Assembly (NCBI GenBank): GCA_026120035.1 | Contig: JALRME010000002.1 | Coordinates: 2,108,001-2,172,000, forward strand | DNA: 64,000 nucleotides | Source: Coleophoma eucalyptorum | Lineage: Eukaryota > Ascomycota > Leotiomycetes > Helotiales > Dermateaceae | Direction of reading: 5' to 3' | In this document: positions 32,378-44,353 of the stretch, piece by piece | Numbering within the stretch: the first letter of the stretch is position 1 | Layout: each line of letters opens with the position of its first letter | Position numbers and translations under genes: made by a program | Notes under the pieces: generated by a model | The model's input: the letters and a program-made list of their open reading frames with translations, nothing else | Told to the model about the DNA's origin: nothing | Databases searched by the model: none

Positions 32378-35300
32378 CGTGAGAAAAGCGACGCTTTACA
32401 ATTCAATGCATCGCAATCGGCCAGCCTTGCGCAGAATGTAGGATTATAGTCGCAAGCAAAGCGGGTTGTGATATCGATCCAGCGCGTCGTTAGGTGTGAT
32501 TTTATGGCAGTGTCCTTCAGCAAGGAGGGGCTGGCTACTGTGAGGTCCTTCTGCTATGTCGTTGGCCAGAAAGTCTGAGCCTGGCACAGCATGGGCGGCA
32601 GTAGGCCGTCAATCACGACGTTGGATTCGTTCGCCGAGGTCTGACAGGGTGTGAAGGGCGTGTATCTGATCAATGAACTGTAAGATGCTGACAGAAGAAG
32701 AGAAATGAAAGAGAGACAGAGATACCAGTGTACGAAGGAGGCACTGTCAATCAGATATCGCGAGTAGGGTGATGAGGGGTGAGTTCCGGAGAATGGAGGT
32801 GTTTACTCTTCTTGTGAGCGACTGCGTTAGACAAAATCCGGCCTAGTGCATTCAAGCGACAATCAATACTTTGAGACTCAACCCACCACGCACGGAATGC
32901 GAGTGAAAGCACTTGTTAATCTTTCAGTCCGATCACAATGCTGTCTGGCCTTTCTCGTTGTAAGCACGTTTTTTGTTCTGATCAGAGCCTTCACGAGGCA
33001 TCAAGGGACTCGGAAGTGGGAGTTACCACACGAATTATGGCCGTGCGATACCACTCTTTTTGATGGGGCATAATTCCCGTGCCATGCACTGCAAATATTC
33101 AAACAGGAAACGCCGGAAGCCGTGATTCTACTGTATGTGGGGGACTGTCGCGGGCTCTATGCTGTACGTGGAGGAGGAAAATAAGGAGCTACTTCCCAAA
33201 TAGTGCGGTCCTCATCCAAGTACAGCAGAGATATGCGACTCACCAATGCGTGAATTGTTTTTAGAACTTGACCGAGAAAGAAACATAGTGATTGCAATGG
33301 TGTGTCTTTCGCTGAACTCACTACTCTCTTCATGTTGAGTCTGTTAACTGTGCATGTCTTACTCATGGAGTGCTTACTCTCCCTCCCTCTCGCTCTCGTT
33401 CTCGCACCACTTTGCTACACATGCTATGCACATCGTGTAAATCATTGCACTCTTACACCACTTCCTGCTAACCTGGCCTAGATAATTGCCGCCAATGAAA
33501 TCCATGCCTTCCAGTGCTTTTGTTGAAGACAGACTCCCGTATGTGTGCAAGAGATCATCTACTCAACTTTTGCAAGACCTATTACAGCTCTATGGTCATG
33601 AGGCATATGAAAGTCTGGTAGCAAGAACAGTAACCCCACCAGACCTCGCAAAGCGAAGTACAAACACCATCTGCTGGCCATAGCAGGCAGACCCGCACAA
33701 TCACTACTATCGTGGTGTGTCAATCCATTTTCTTACCCATCGATCCGATCCAGAGCCTTGCTACGACAGTATCACTTCTTGTGGACATCTGATCAATCAA
33801 GTGCTCATCGCCTAAAGCAACAGACAGCTTGCAGAGCCCGTAGAGTTCGAGAAACACGCGGAGCACACGCGAGGGCTGATGGCAAACTGAAAACGGCCAT
33901 TATTACCTCAGCACCAATTTATCGAAGACAGCTCAGAAGAAAGCATTCGTCATCAATTTTTTTTAGGAAGAGGACAGTTAGCTTGATCGTTACTTATAAA
34001 CCAATTGGAATTGCTTGAATGCAACTTGCAGAGCAGTCGCGAAGCATGCGTACCATAGCAAACAGGCTAGGAAGTCTGCCTACGGATTAGGTAGGTCTAA
34101 GTGATTGAGAGCACTTATGTCATCTAAGAGGTCATATGGCTGGTCAATTAATAGTGCGCAGCCCGTTGAAACCATTGATCAAGACAAGATGAAGGAACAT
34201 TCATTCTGTCAGATAGATTTGCCAGATCTGATCAAAAGAGACGACTGCTCACAAAGCCCACTGCTGGCCCCCTGAATATCATCCACACAACCGAGCCGGA
34301 TCGACCAGATCGTGCCCTTGTCTTGCCACAAACTCGTATCATTCATGAATTAATCCCGTACTTTTGAAATCATGAGCATCGAGTTTCCTAATCAGAGCAG
34401 CTGAAGCGGTAGGAGTGTTCAGAGTTCGAACCTGCAGAAATTGACGAAATAGGTTGAATGGTCTAGGTATACTGTACAAAGTAAGCCAAAACCCCCCACT
34501 CATTAATCAGGACAGGTGAAAGTAGTACCTGCACCGAACGATACCACCTATATAACACGGAATATGCAACTGTGGGCGAGTGGTCTTTTCTCAGCCGTGC
34601 CGGATAGCTGCATGAGCCGGCACCGACGCTTGCATACCTAATTTTATTGTGGAGCTACCATGTTTTTATGAATATGAAAAGACGACTTTGCACAAGCGCA
34701 CTGTCAACCATCATTAGGAATCGTTAGGAACATAAGGTTTGGTGATGCCCCTCCTAAACCTCTCAAGTCGATTATGAAGGCAGAACGACGTAGGTTATCG
34801 AGGAGGGGAGAGCACATCTGGAACCAGGTTGTAAAATTAATCAACGCCTACATTACCACCTTACCACCTTCCTGGAACCACCACCATGGATTGAAGATAA
34901 GGGAGATTGTGTTAGTCAACTTTGCGGTGCCATTCTGGTTGAAGGTACCTTCTCAAACCAGTGCCAGCCACAAAAACCCTCCCGTTAGGAGTTCCGAAGT
35001 TCGAGATAAGGCAAGTATTTCAATGAGACCAACAATTCCTTGAGATAAAAAGGAAAAAGAGGTGAAGGTTGAATCGGGTGGACATGAAGTGTATTGAGAA
35101 ACGGAAGATGAAGAAATTCTTGTTATCGACCCTGGCCTGCCTCGAAAGGCCTAGAACCGGCACTTGATAAGTATCTCCTTGCCAACAACAGGCCTTCACC
35201 GTGCTTTGTATAGTTACAGGTGCAGGCTTCAATGCGTAAAAAATGACTGTTGACCCCGCTACGATGTACTGTGGTGGGGGAGGCCCTTAAAGGAGTGGCG

Positions 35301-38243
35301 GTCAGAAGCTGTCTACACGTACAACGCATCATAATCCTAAGCAAGTTGTGATAGTTCAACAACTGCTGCACAAGGAAGCTGGATACCTCGCGAGCTCGTG
35401 GCTATTGTGAGCATTGAAGCCGAACAGTGTTACCTGAGCGACTGAGACAACATGCGGGTTCCAAAGGTCTGACAACCGTCGAATCGTTCGTTGACAAGGC
35501 GACTGGTTTCATTGTTGACATCAACTTGGAGGGGCTTCCTCAAGAGGTCGAAGTTCCCATGAACATCATGCCCCATTTTCAAACGCCTCAGGCTCAGGGG
35601 AGACGAGACGACTCCATTACGGGTGCCAATTTGCTGGTAGCGAAGGTATCGTGGGCTGATTGCCTACAGAGGGAACGGGTAAGTCGCAGGAAGAACGATT
35701 GCAGGATGCTCATTACAGTATGCTTGGGACGGGGAGCTCGGGATATGGAGAGCGGTCCCCAAAGACCGTTCCCTGGAAATCCTATTCTTGTTCTTTGCCC
35801 TGATTGATTGGATATCAGGCCTTCCGGGCATTTGCGTGAGGCTGTCAGCTCCTTGACCCCCGAAAATGGACGTGAACAAAATCACCCGTTTTTTTTGAGT
35901 GGGTAACGAAGGTGGGTTTTTCTCTCTCTTGTGCCCTCATAATTATCGTCAAACTGGGGACCTTGCGATGTCTTAGTTCCCTGTTCAGTCTCAGGCTTTC
36001 GAGTCCTTAGGACTCTGGAATTGTGAAGGATGTCCCGATCCCAAGGCCACCCACTGCCAGCGGCTTGCAACTTGAAGACGAATTTCAGATGGACAGGGGT
36101 GCTTGCAAATCGCAATTCCGATAGAAGCCCAGAAGATGGCTTCTATGCCCCTCCATGAAACCTGCTACTCCTGGCACCCTGCTCACTGACCACGAGGGAG
36201 GGGAGTGGCCCGTACCGCAAGAGAACCTGCTTGCGAACAACGCCAGCCAGCCATCGATCCAGACAACCAGCCGTCCCAAGAACGAGATTAGATGTGCTTG
36301 CTGCAACTGTGGTGGCTAGCAATAGCTTCGTGGAGCCCCGACCCCCATGCTGCAATGTATGATATCACTCCGAGAGGCTTCACCTATTTAAGCGTGTCCA
36401 AAAAGAGATGGTCAAGTCGAGAGTTGGAAAAAAATCCATCTTTGACTATTTAGAGGATTCTCCTCCCAGCCGTTTGTGCCCCTCTCCCGTACCCGAGGGA
36501 AGGAAAAATAGGGCAATTGTGATCAAAACTTATCTTGTCAGCTTGGACGTCAAACAGGGTCTGTTTGCAAGGCAGGCTGGTTGGGATCAACTCTCGTAAC
36601 TATCTAGGATACCTTCAAACAGTTCCACACCGGGGAACACTTCCTGATGCCGTAAGTGTGCACTAACATGGTTCAGCAGCGACTTTCCATGCGACGACGG
36701 AACGACCTCTTTTCGCTCTCGTACCTGGCATCCTAGCCCCAGGAATTTGATGGATCGTCACGTCCAGTACGGGAGAATGATGATCGCAAATGATGAGTCG
36801 GTTACAAATTATCAATAATTGTCAAAAGGAACTCTATATGAATTGCGCACTGAAAAGCAGCACCATTATTAGAACAAGAAATTGTCATGGTCCTTCGTAT
36901 CTCCCGCTCCTTAGGTGGACTTTCTCTGTCCCTTCCGGATCTGAACAAAGTTTTGCGACAGCTCCCTTGTAAGATATTTATGATGAGCATCTGTGTCGCG
37001 TTCCGTAAGGCCAATGGATACGCGACGAGTATGAGATGAGGCCGTAAAGCAGCATGCTCTCTTGCAAACACTGGTCTTCCTCCGGCGGTCACTACTTTGT
37101 ACAAATTGTACTGCAGCTTTGACGGATCAATGCCATCATGCAGAGATCTGAGCGGTGTGATACAGTTGGCATTAGAAGATCCAAACATCAGACGAAGGAC
37201 ATGTTCCGGCGGCGAGGATGGAGGGGCAGCTCACTCAAGGGTCATCGTGACCGCCATTGTGTGTTGTCTACAAGTCTCCGCTGGGCTGAGAAGGCCTGTT
37301 GGATCCGGGAAAGCTGGTGGGCAGGTGCTAGAAAGCACCCCAACAAGAAGCACCTCGGCGCTTCTGTCCAGCGAGGGATGAGAGGGAAATGCAAGAAGCA
37401 AATACGTTGCTGGCTAGGAATCGCCGTCATTCCCTTTAAAGAAAGTAATCCACTGTAGTGGTGATGAAGAGTGGACACTTTACTTTGACAACGATTCAGT
37501 GAGGGCATCCAGACGTCCTGAAAGCTCATCAACTATACATCCCTTGCAGTGTGCTTCAGCAGCCCGAGCTCCTGTGCAAGAATCGAGAATTCCAGGTCGA
37601 GAGGCGAGAGTGATTCCCATTCCAGGCACCGCAATGGCATACCCCTCTTTCCAGTTGGGTTTCGCGTGAGCCTCTTACCCCCCCTTTGTTGCCGCAACAA
37701 GGTCAAAGTGGCCGTAGTCGTCAGCCAGGTAGTGCCTAGATGAACTGTCATCATGTGCTGTGCAATGCCATGCTTTGCTGTCCATCCTGGTAGAGGGCAC
37801 GGGTCATGTGAGTGGGAGTGGTGATGTTCTGGTAATGGCCGGAAGCTACTGGCTGGCAGCACCTCGCAAGCAGAGGCTGTTGCAATGAGGGATGAACAAC
37901 CACCGAACCCCACATGCATGCACACTGTATCGACAGCCTGTTCAACAATAATGTACACCTCAGTGCGCAGAGCGAGGGTAAGCAAAGCTGCTATATGCAG
38001 TCGAGAGCCACGCAATCTACTCGACTGCAGTAACGAAATGAACTGCTGTGACCGGGAGACGGATAATCAAAAGCATAGAAAGCTTTTTTCCCTGTGCGTG
38101 TCGAGTCAGCGAAGGAGCGCAAAACTTGAGCGCAGTGGGCATGGCAAAGTACTTACTGGGTACATGACCTTACAGGCGACCGCTGAGGCGGACGACGGGC
38201 GACGGACAGCGGACAGCGGACTGGCACGGGAAAGCCGGACACC

Positions 38244-38282
38244 ATCCATCCCTCCCCCCTCCACTCCCCTCCCCTCCCCTCC
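38244..38282 (+). repeat. Polypyrimidine (CCCCT)n-like tract
   Basis: An almost uninterrupted C/T run, including repeated CCCCTCCCCT units, lies about 0.8 kb upstream of the C2H2 regulator start. It is followed at once by the perfect 12-bp palindrome TACGTATACGTA at 38283..38294. Such tracts often mark fungal promoters. Confidence 0.55.
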
Positions 38283-38445
38283 TACGTATACGTACTGTAG
38301 AGCTCTAAGTACAGGATGGTATAGTTCTGTGCTGTAGAGAACCCCTAGACGAGAGCGAGAGGGCGAGAAGCGAGGTAGCGTAGCACAGCAACACATTTCG
38401 TTTGCATTCATAGAGAGGAGGGGCTTAAAAGCAGCATCACGGGGG

Positions 38446-38452
38446 TATAAGA
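38446..38452 (+). promoter_or_regulatory. TATA-like box (GTATAAG)
   Basis: TATAAG in a GC-rich surround, about 630 bp upstream of the C2H2 regulator ATG. It fits a start of transcription in the following C/T-rich leader. The assignment is tentative. Confidence 0.3.
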
Positions 38453-38943
38453 GTCACACATACAGGGCATTGTGGCGGTGGCCCCGGGGCACTGGAGACT
38501 GCCGCAGCACCAGCAAGAATAAAAGCCAAAGAAAGCTAAGCTAGCCCAGATCCACTCGGAAATAGAGAGGGGGTAGCCACCACCCCTTTCCTCAGGTCGT
38601 TATCCCATCCCACCATCAGGTCGTCTAACCATCTACCTACATCTTCCTTCGCGCTTCCGTCCAGTCCTTCGTTCTCTCGACCCCGCCATCCATCAACTCT
38701 TCATCATCAACAACACCACCAGAGAAAGCGTCCTCGACCTTTCATCCTCCTTCTCCCGTTCCACATCTCGAGCTCGAGTACTTTTTCGTTCCTCGACACC
38801 ATTCATCTTTGCGACGTAGCTGCAGCCACCGGCACCCCTCATCCAACCACCTCCAATAACCAGTTGATCGCGAGCAACCTGTTCTTAGGAACCGTTGCTT
38901 CGTGACGCCCATCACCATCACAATAACACGAACACACACATCG

Positions 38944-39003
38944 ATGACCAGCAGAATCCAACAAATGAACCATACGCAACAAAGTTCCCAAGTCACACTT
39001 TAA
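38944..39003 (+). other. Upstream ORF (19 codons) in the leader of the C2H2 regulator
   Basis: An ATG at 38944 opens a short frame (MTSRIQQMNHTQQSSQVTL) that ends with TAA at 39001..39003, 74 nt before the main ATG. If it is in the mature leader it could lower or condition translation of the regulator. Confidence 0.4.
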
Positions 39004-39077
39004 ACCCTACGCCCACGCTCGCGAACCAGACGATTTCAACTATCGATCTGTGAAAGGGACGATTACCAGCCACCAAG

Positions 39078-41655
39078 ATGCCAGTAGCAAGCAGCATGAC
39101 TGCCGTCCTCCCCAAGTCGGCCCTCGCTCCAGAGAAGAAGTACAAATGCCAGTTTTGTAACAGAGCTTTCAGTAGGAGTGAGCACCGCAGTAGACATGAG
39201 AGATCACGTAAGTTCATGACGCTGCCCGCCCAACTTTTTGAGTTTCCCCTCTCCAAATGTCGCGTGTCGAAATTTTGTCCCGCATCGCGACCCGACAAAA
39301 TTCATCGACGTCCCATCAACACTAGCTAACCTTTTGTCGCAACAGATACCAAGGAGCGCCCTTTCAAGTGCATGAAGTGTAGAAGTACCTTCGTGCGCCG
39401 TGATTTACTGCTTCGACATGACCGTACCGTACACGCCAAAGATGGCGGCATTCCACTCCACAGCGACGTAAAGCGACGAGCGGGACCCAAGGCGTCAGCC
39501 GTGACAGGAGGGCCTTCCAAGTCGCCAATCGGCATTGACACATCTGCACTCGAACAGATCGAGGCGAGCAGTGACGGCATGGTAGATCTCGAGACGGCTG
39601 CCATGTTGATGACTGACCTGCACCACAAAGCGACTGCCGCGATGCGCAATGCGGGCGTAGGACCATATGAGAACAGACCTGGAATGGCTTTCTCTCATCA
39701 TGGTGCTGCCATCATGGACCCATCCGTCACCTACCCCTCCGGAGCAATTGCGCTTCCTCAGGTTCAGTGGGATTCGTTTATGCCGCAATCTGTCGCTGAA
39801 TCCAAGTCGCATTCAATCTCATCTGGATCTCAAGAATCTCAATCGTCGTTCGCAAGCGTCAGCACTCTGCAGCCACATCATAGCCAGCTCTCACACATCG
39901 GCGCGCAACCACTTACTGGCTATAACGCTCTCGTTCCAGCACTGCAAAACATGATCAGTTCGCTTCCAAACTCTAGAACTGCTAGCCCTGCACAACAATC
40001 ACCATCGCACTTCCCGCCGAAGGCTCCTCAAGTCATGAGTGATGAAGATCGCAATGTAATTCTTGATAACATTCGAAGCAATGACGGCGAGCGAGCAATT
40101 CCGGAAAGCTTTCGCTTACCCAGTCTTGTCCTCTTGAACCGATATCTCTCGACTTATTTCAGTCTCTTCCATCATCACTTACCCTTTTTGCATCCATCAT
40201 CATTCAAGCCAACTCAGGTATCAGCACCACTCTTGCTTGGTGTCTTATCGATAGGAGCACTGTATTCTTTCGATCAAGACCATGCTTATATGCTTCACAT
40301 TGGCTCAAAGGTACTCGTCAACCAATTCCTCCAAAACAAAGAGAACTTTAGCTCTCGCAAGTGCCCTCTGTGGACTATGCAGAGCTCGCTGCTTAATATG
40401 ATCTTTGCTAGTTGGAGTGGCGACCCGAAAGGTCTGGAGTGGGCATGTTCAATCAAGAGTTTGCTCGCAAACATGGTAGCTGGCAATCGCTATGAGCTCA
40501 AGTTGAGGACTGAAGCTCGTGATGGTGCTAAGCCAAGCCGGGCAGAATGGGTGGAAGATGAAGGTTGTCGTCGTACATACTATGCTGTCTACATCTTCTT
40601 CGGCTTGTTAACATTGACATACAACCATACGCCTGCAATCAGCTTCAACGAATTTGAAGATCTGCAGCTGCCATCAACTGAGACATTATGGAACTTGACT
40701 GCAGACGATAGTACATGGCGCGAGCAACTCGAATGTTCACAAATACCGTCTTTCATGGAAGCTCACGACAACCTCTTCCAAGGAGAGTCTTTGCGTTACA
40801 GCCCATTTGCTACCCGTGTGATGATCAACGCCTTGTTTCTTGAAGTTTGGTACCACAAGCGCAGTCCTGAGGCCCTACAAGATGTTGTTACTGAGTATAA
40901 ATTGCGACTCGCATTGGAGACTTGGGAGAAATCCCTTGACCTTTGCGAGCCAGAGATGATTTCAGTTCCATTGAGCGCACCACACAAAGGCCATCCTCTA
41001 ATCTTCAATGCCATGGCTATGTTCCGAAATGCACGCGCTCGCCTCGAAGTTGACCTCAAGTCCATTCAAGAAGCCATCAGATACCACGACCCTTTCGAGA
41101 TCGCTGCAGCCATGTCAAATGCTCGTGATAAGGTCAAGAGATCAAGTGAAATGATCAAAGTTATTCAAGAGTGTTTCAACTGCATCGAGACCGCGGCTTT
41201 GGAGGGCGTGAAGTGGGTCGCTCGAACCTCGGCAACAAACTGGAGCATAGAGCACCCACTTTGCGGCTTTGACTTGATGGTTATACTCAGCTTGTGGCTT
41301 TATCGTCTGGAAAATGACGAGGAGCGCGCAAGTGATGAGGAAATGGCCATGTACAACAAGTTCCAGAAGCTGTTTATGGATAACTCCATACCCATCTACA
41401 ACAGCAAGCTTAGCTCGAGTGTTGCTCGTTTGTGGGGTGGTATGCTAGATGAAGTCGTTGTTTGGGGGTAAGTTATCCAATATTCTAGGAATCCATTACT
41501 TTGCTAACGTAATTTGCAGCATGACCAAACTTATGGGAGAGTCCTTCCGACTTCATTCACAAGCCCTCGTTGGCTATGAGGATGACATCGAGGCATCGGA
41601 GGTTTCTACTCCTTCGATGATCTCCCAAGGTGCCGAGGACGACAGTGTGTATTAA
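39078..41655 (+). CDS. C2H2 zinc-finger transcription factor with fungal-specific domain
   Basis: Nuclear DNA-binding regulator. Three exons are read: 39078..39207, 39346..41467 and 41520..41655, in consistent phase, giving 795 aa. Two adjacent C2H2 fingers lie at residues about 23-45 (YKCQFCNRAFSRSEHRSRHERSH, split by intron 1) and about 51-74 (FKCMKCRSTFVRRDLLLRHDRTVH), joined by a TKERP linker. A Ser/Gln-rich middle region (residues about 150-260) is followed by a fungal_trans-type domain starting near LLNRYLSTYFSLFHHHLPFLHPSSF. This is the layout of Adr1-like C2H2 factors. Targets cannot be deduced. The very long upstream region, uORF and long leader suggest tight regulation. A T-rich 3' region follows. 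Confidence 0.87.
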
Positions 41656-42581
41656 AATTGTCAATCCGTTAATGATTTCATGATTTCATTCGCCATCTCC
41701 TTGCTTTAGATTCGTTTGATATCCATCTCTTCTCATTTCCTTGTTTTCCTTGGCAATCTCTTTTGTTCTGCATATAGCGCGTTACAGGCATTTGCTTTTC
41801 AAGGTCACGGGCAACAATACGGGCTTGGTTGGGCATTCTGGGCTCTATATCTCTCTTACCATCACAGCGTTACGGCGCATCTAATTACTATTCGCACCTG
41901 GCTGGCCCACCTGTCTTGTTTCTGCCCTGTCCTTCGAGATACGCACTTATCATTTTTAATATCTCCTCTCGTCATCCTCCATTTCTCTGATACCTTGTTC
42001 GATATACATCTGCTATTTTTGTCATTTGCGCTTTCCTTGATCTCCTTGTGCGTCTTGCTGCTTTTCTGGGATATGTTGGAGTGGGTGGGCAACACTCAAC
42101 ATAAGTGTATAGATAGTTTCAATCTCAAATCTTAAATGGAAATCAATTCTACAAATCGCATTGCTCCCCGTGGTTATCCCCCTGTGTGACATGCATTAAC
42201 TCGTGCTTGCCTACCGCTGTTTCTGCGCTCAGCTGTTATCGATCGTCTACCACTGTGCCAATACTTTAGGTTCGAGTTCCCACTACATTGATAGATATAC
42301 TCGTAGACGTCCTTCAGCTTGAGATTTTATTCAGAAACCTCAACCCAAATTTCGTTTGCAGAAGTTCTTTTATTTTGACTACCCCCAGAGTGGAAAGGAA
42401 TGGCAAATTGGGATCGTATGCCACTTCCCGTTCGGGAGGTTGCACACTGCCTTGGGATGACAACTAAAAGCAACAGAACACGAATGCTTGGACCTGCTTT
42501 ACAATCGACTTGCAGTTTTCCCTGCCGTCATTCATATTCTTTGGAAGCTCTCGTAAAACAAGTATCACTAGGGCAGCGACA
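41656..42581. other. Intergenic, T-rich 3' region and GH16 promoter
   Basis: About 925 bp. The first half is pyrimidine rich and probably the 3' UTR of the regulator. The hydrophobic 139-codon frame inside it reflects base composition. No other element was recognised. Confidence 0.45.
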
Positions 42582-43814
42582 ATGTCGGTCAGGCATAAAC
42601 TCCTTTTCCTGCTCTGCATGATACTACTCTCTTGCGTCTTCAACTTCACAACGGCAGATTGTGAGTGCGGATATTCTTCAACCATAGGAAACTCGACCAC
42701 CAATCACGTCTTCACAGATCTTCTCGAGTCCGACTTCCTGCACATTGCAGACATTTTCAGGGACACGGATTGGCGACCACAGTCCTACAACGTCACAGCT
42801 GAGGCCTCTCGCGGTGCTTATGGAACTAGCTTCACTGTGGCAAACGTTGTTTCCAATCCTATTGCCAACATAACTTCTTTCTCCGGCCCTGGGAAATCTG
42901 GCGGTGATCCTGGCTTGCAATTCCTAGTTGATGGAGGAATATCTAATAGTGGCCTCGTTGGTTGTGCTGAGATGGATTCAGCTCGTACAGATATGCTTTG
43001 GGGGACTTATCGTGCTGCAATGAAGCTTACCTTGGTTCCTGGAACCGTCAGCGCATTCTTCTGGGTTAGTGGTTTGGTATTTTTAAGCCTTGATATGGCC
43101 GCTTTGTACTGAATTTTTCTTTGGCTGACCCGTTTCCAACAGTATTTCAATGATAGCATGGAGATTGATATGGAGTTCCTTTCAGAGCAGTGGGTTTTTG
43201 AGAATGATACATTTCCGATCAACCTTGTCTTGCAGTCGACAGCTTCTGTGGCAGCTGGATACAATGCAGCTGGCACGGGCAACTACATTGTGACGGACCT
43301 ACCATTCAATCCGACTGATGGCTACCACGAGTACCGTATCGACTTCATACCTGGCAATGTTATCTTCTATGGTGATGGAAATATCCTGGCTCACATGAAT
43401 ACAAGTGCGGTACCAACCATGGCCGGACATTTGATTCTCACACAGTGGAGTAATGGAAACCCCCTCTGGTCATATGGACCGCCAGCTACAGAAGCTATCA
43501 TGACCGTAAGATACGTCAAGGCCTATTTCAATTCTTCTCTCCCAGAGCGCCAAACAGCGTGGGAAGTGAGATGTAAAGATGAAAATGCTCTTAACGCAAT
43601 TTGTCCTATTCCCGACCAAACGAGAGCGCCGAGCGTATCGAACACTACGGGGAATATTGTTGCTCTGCCATACTTCTTCAGTAATGACGAAAACAAGACT
43701 ATGAATCAGACAGTGTACCACAATCTTGGCCTAGTAACCATAAGGACAGGAGAGCCGTTTTTGCAGCCCTTGATAATTATTGTTTTTCTTTTTGTTCTTT
43801 TAGTTTTGCTGTGA
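42582..43814 (+). CDS. Glycoside hydrolase family 16 protein, secreted and membrane- or GPI-anchored
   Basis: Predicted cell-surface beta-glucanase or transglycosylase. Two exons, 42582..43064 and 43143..43814, are joined in phase 0 (donor GTTAGT, acceptor CAACAG), giving 384 aa. An N-terminal signal peptide (about residues 1-26, KLLFLLCMILLSCVFNF) precedes the lectin-like fold. The GH16 catalytic motif EIDME is intact, with nucleophile E168, D170 and acid/base E172, in MEIDMEFLS. GYHEYRIDFIPGNVIFYGDG and LILTQWSNGNPLWSYGPP are further family blocks. Many N-glycosylation sites (NST, NVT, NIT, NDT, NSS, NTT, NKT, NQT) fit secretion. The C-terminus ends in an uninterrupted hydrophobic stretch (LIIIVFLFVLLVLL) with no cytoplasmic tail, as in GPI signals. 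Substrate, beta-1,3 or mixed-linkage glucan, cannot be told from sequence alone. Confidence 0.87.
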
Positions 43815-44353
43815 AGGCTCAGCTAAACCATTGTCGTTCAATTTTCGATCTTTTTGGCGCAAACGAAATATAGAGATAAGGGGCTGTAGGGAGAAAGGCT
43901 GGTCTTTCAAACCTAATGATAGTTTCCAGTTCAATCTATGTGTTCTGGAGGGAGACTGCCATGGATCCATCTCGCACTCTCCGTACAGTTTCGAGATTAC
44001 TAACCTCACAAAATTCAATCTATAACCTCGACGCATCTAGTAAATGTGCAACTTGATGCTTGTAGTCCGAAGTAAGCACTTGTTAGACCTTACTCAGTAT
44101 ACTCAGGTAGGTAATTCACTTTGATTTTTCCTTTATACCATGTTCTTGCTTCGCTTGCCCATGCATCATATCCTCGATCTGATGATATCCTTTGCGACTC
44201 CACCTTCACCAACCTTGGGTACTTCATCTAAACGAAGCAGTATCGCGGTTTCTAGATCGCAATTTGGAATATTTTCGAAAGCAGAAAGAACTCAATATAT
44301 GGTTCCCAACGCAGCTCCCCTTCAGCTATATGTGCTTACCATTCTCAGTAACC
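43815..44353. other. Intergenic
   Basis: About 540 bp between the GH16 and BTB-like genes. The frame of the BTB-like protein is open upstream to 44192 but without family similarity. No other feature is seen. Confidence 0.4.

Larger units (their letters stand above)
32378..39077. other. Large gene-poor region upstream of C2H2 regulator
   Basis: About 6.7 kb, by far the longest interval without a supported gene here. The left part includes the CDC25 promoter. Open frames stay below about 160 codons, overlap on both strands and show no family similarity or consistent splice joins. The right end, from about 38.4 kb, is C/T rich like a long 5' UTR and carries the CT tract, TATA-like box and uORF listed separately. 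Extended cis-regulatory DNA or non-coding transcripts are plausible but unproven. Confidence 0.5.

Noticed and set aside
34420..34435. B-box-like GTTCGAACC.
   Set aside because: Neither strand gives a T-stem or an acceptor stem around it; it is a chance palindrome.
35427..35807. 126-codon ORF in the large gene-poor region.
   Set aside because: Composition is not convincing, overlapping frames exist on the other strand and no family or splice partner was found.
37533..38015. 160-codon minus-strand ORF in the large gene-poor region.
   Set aside because: No recognisable domain, His/Thr/Leu-rich low-quality sequence and competing frames on the plus strand.
41716..42135. Hydrophobic 139-codon ORF after the C2H2 regulator.
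   Set aside because: It lies in a T-rich stretch directly after the stop codon; T-rich DNA yields Phe/Leu/Ser-rich frames by itself. It looks like 3' UTR.
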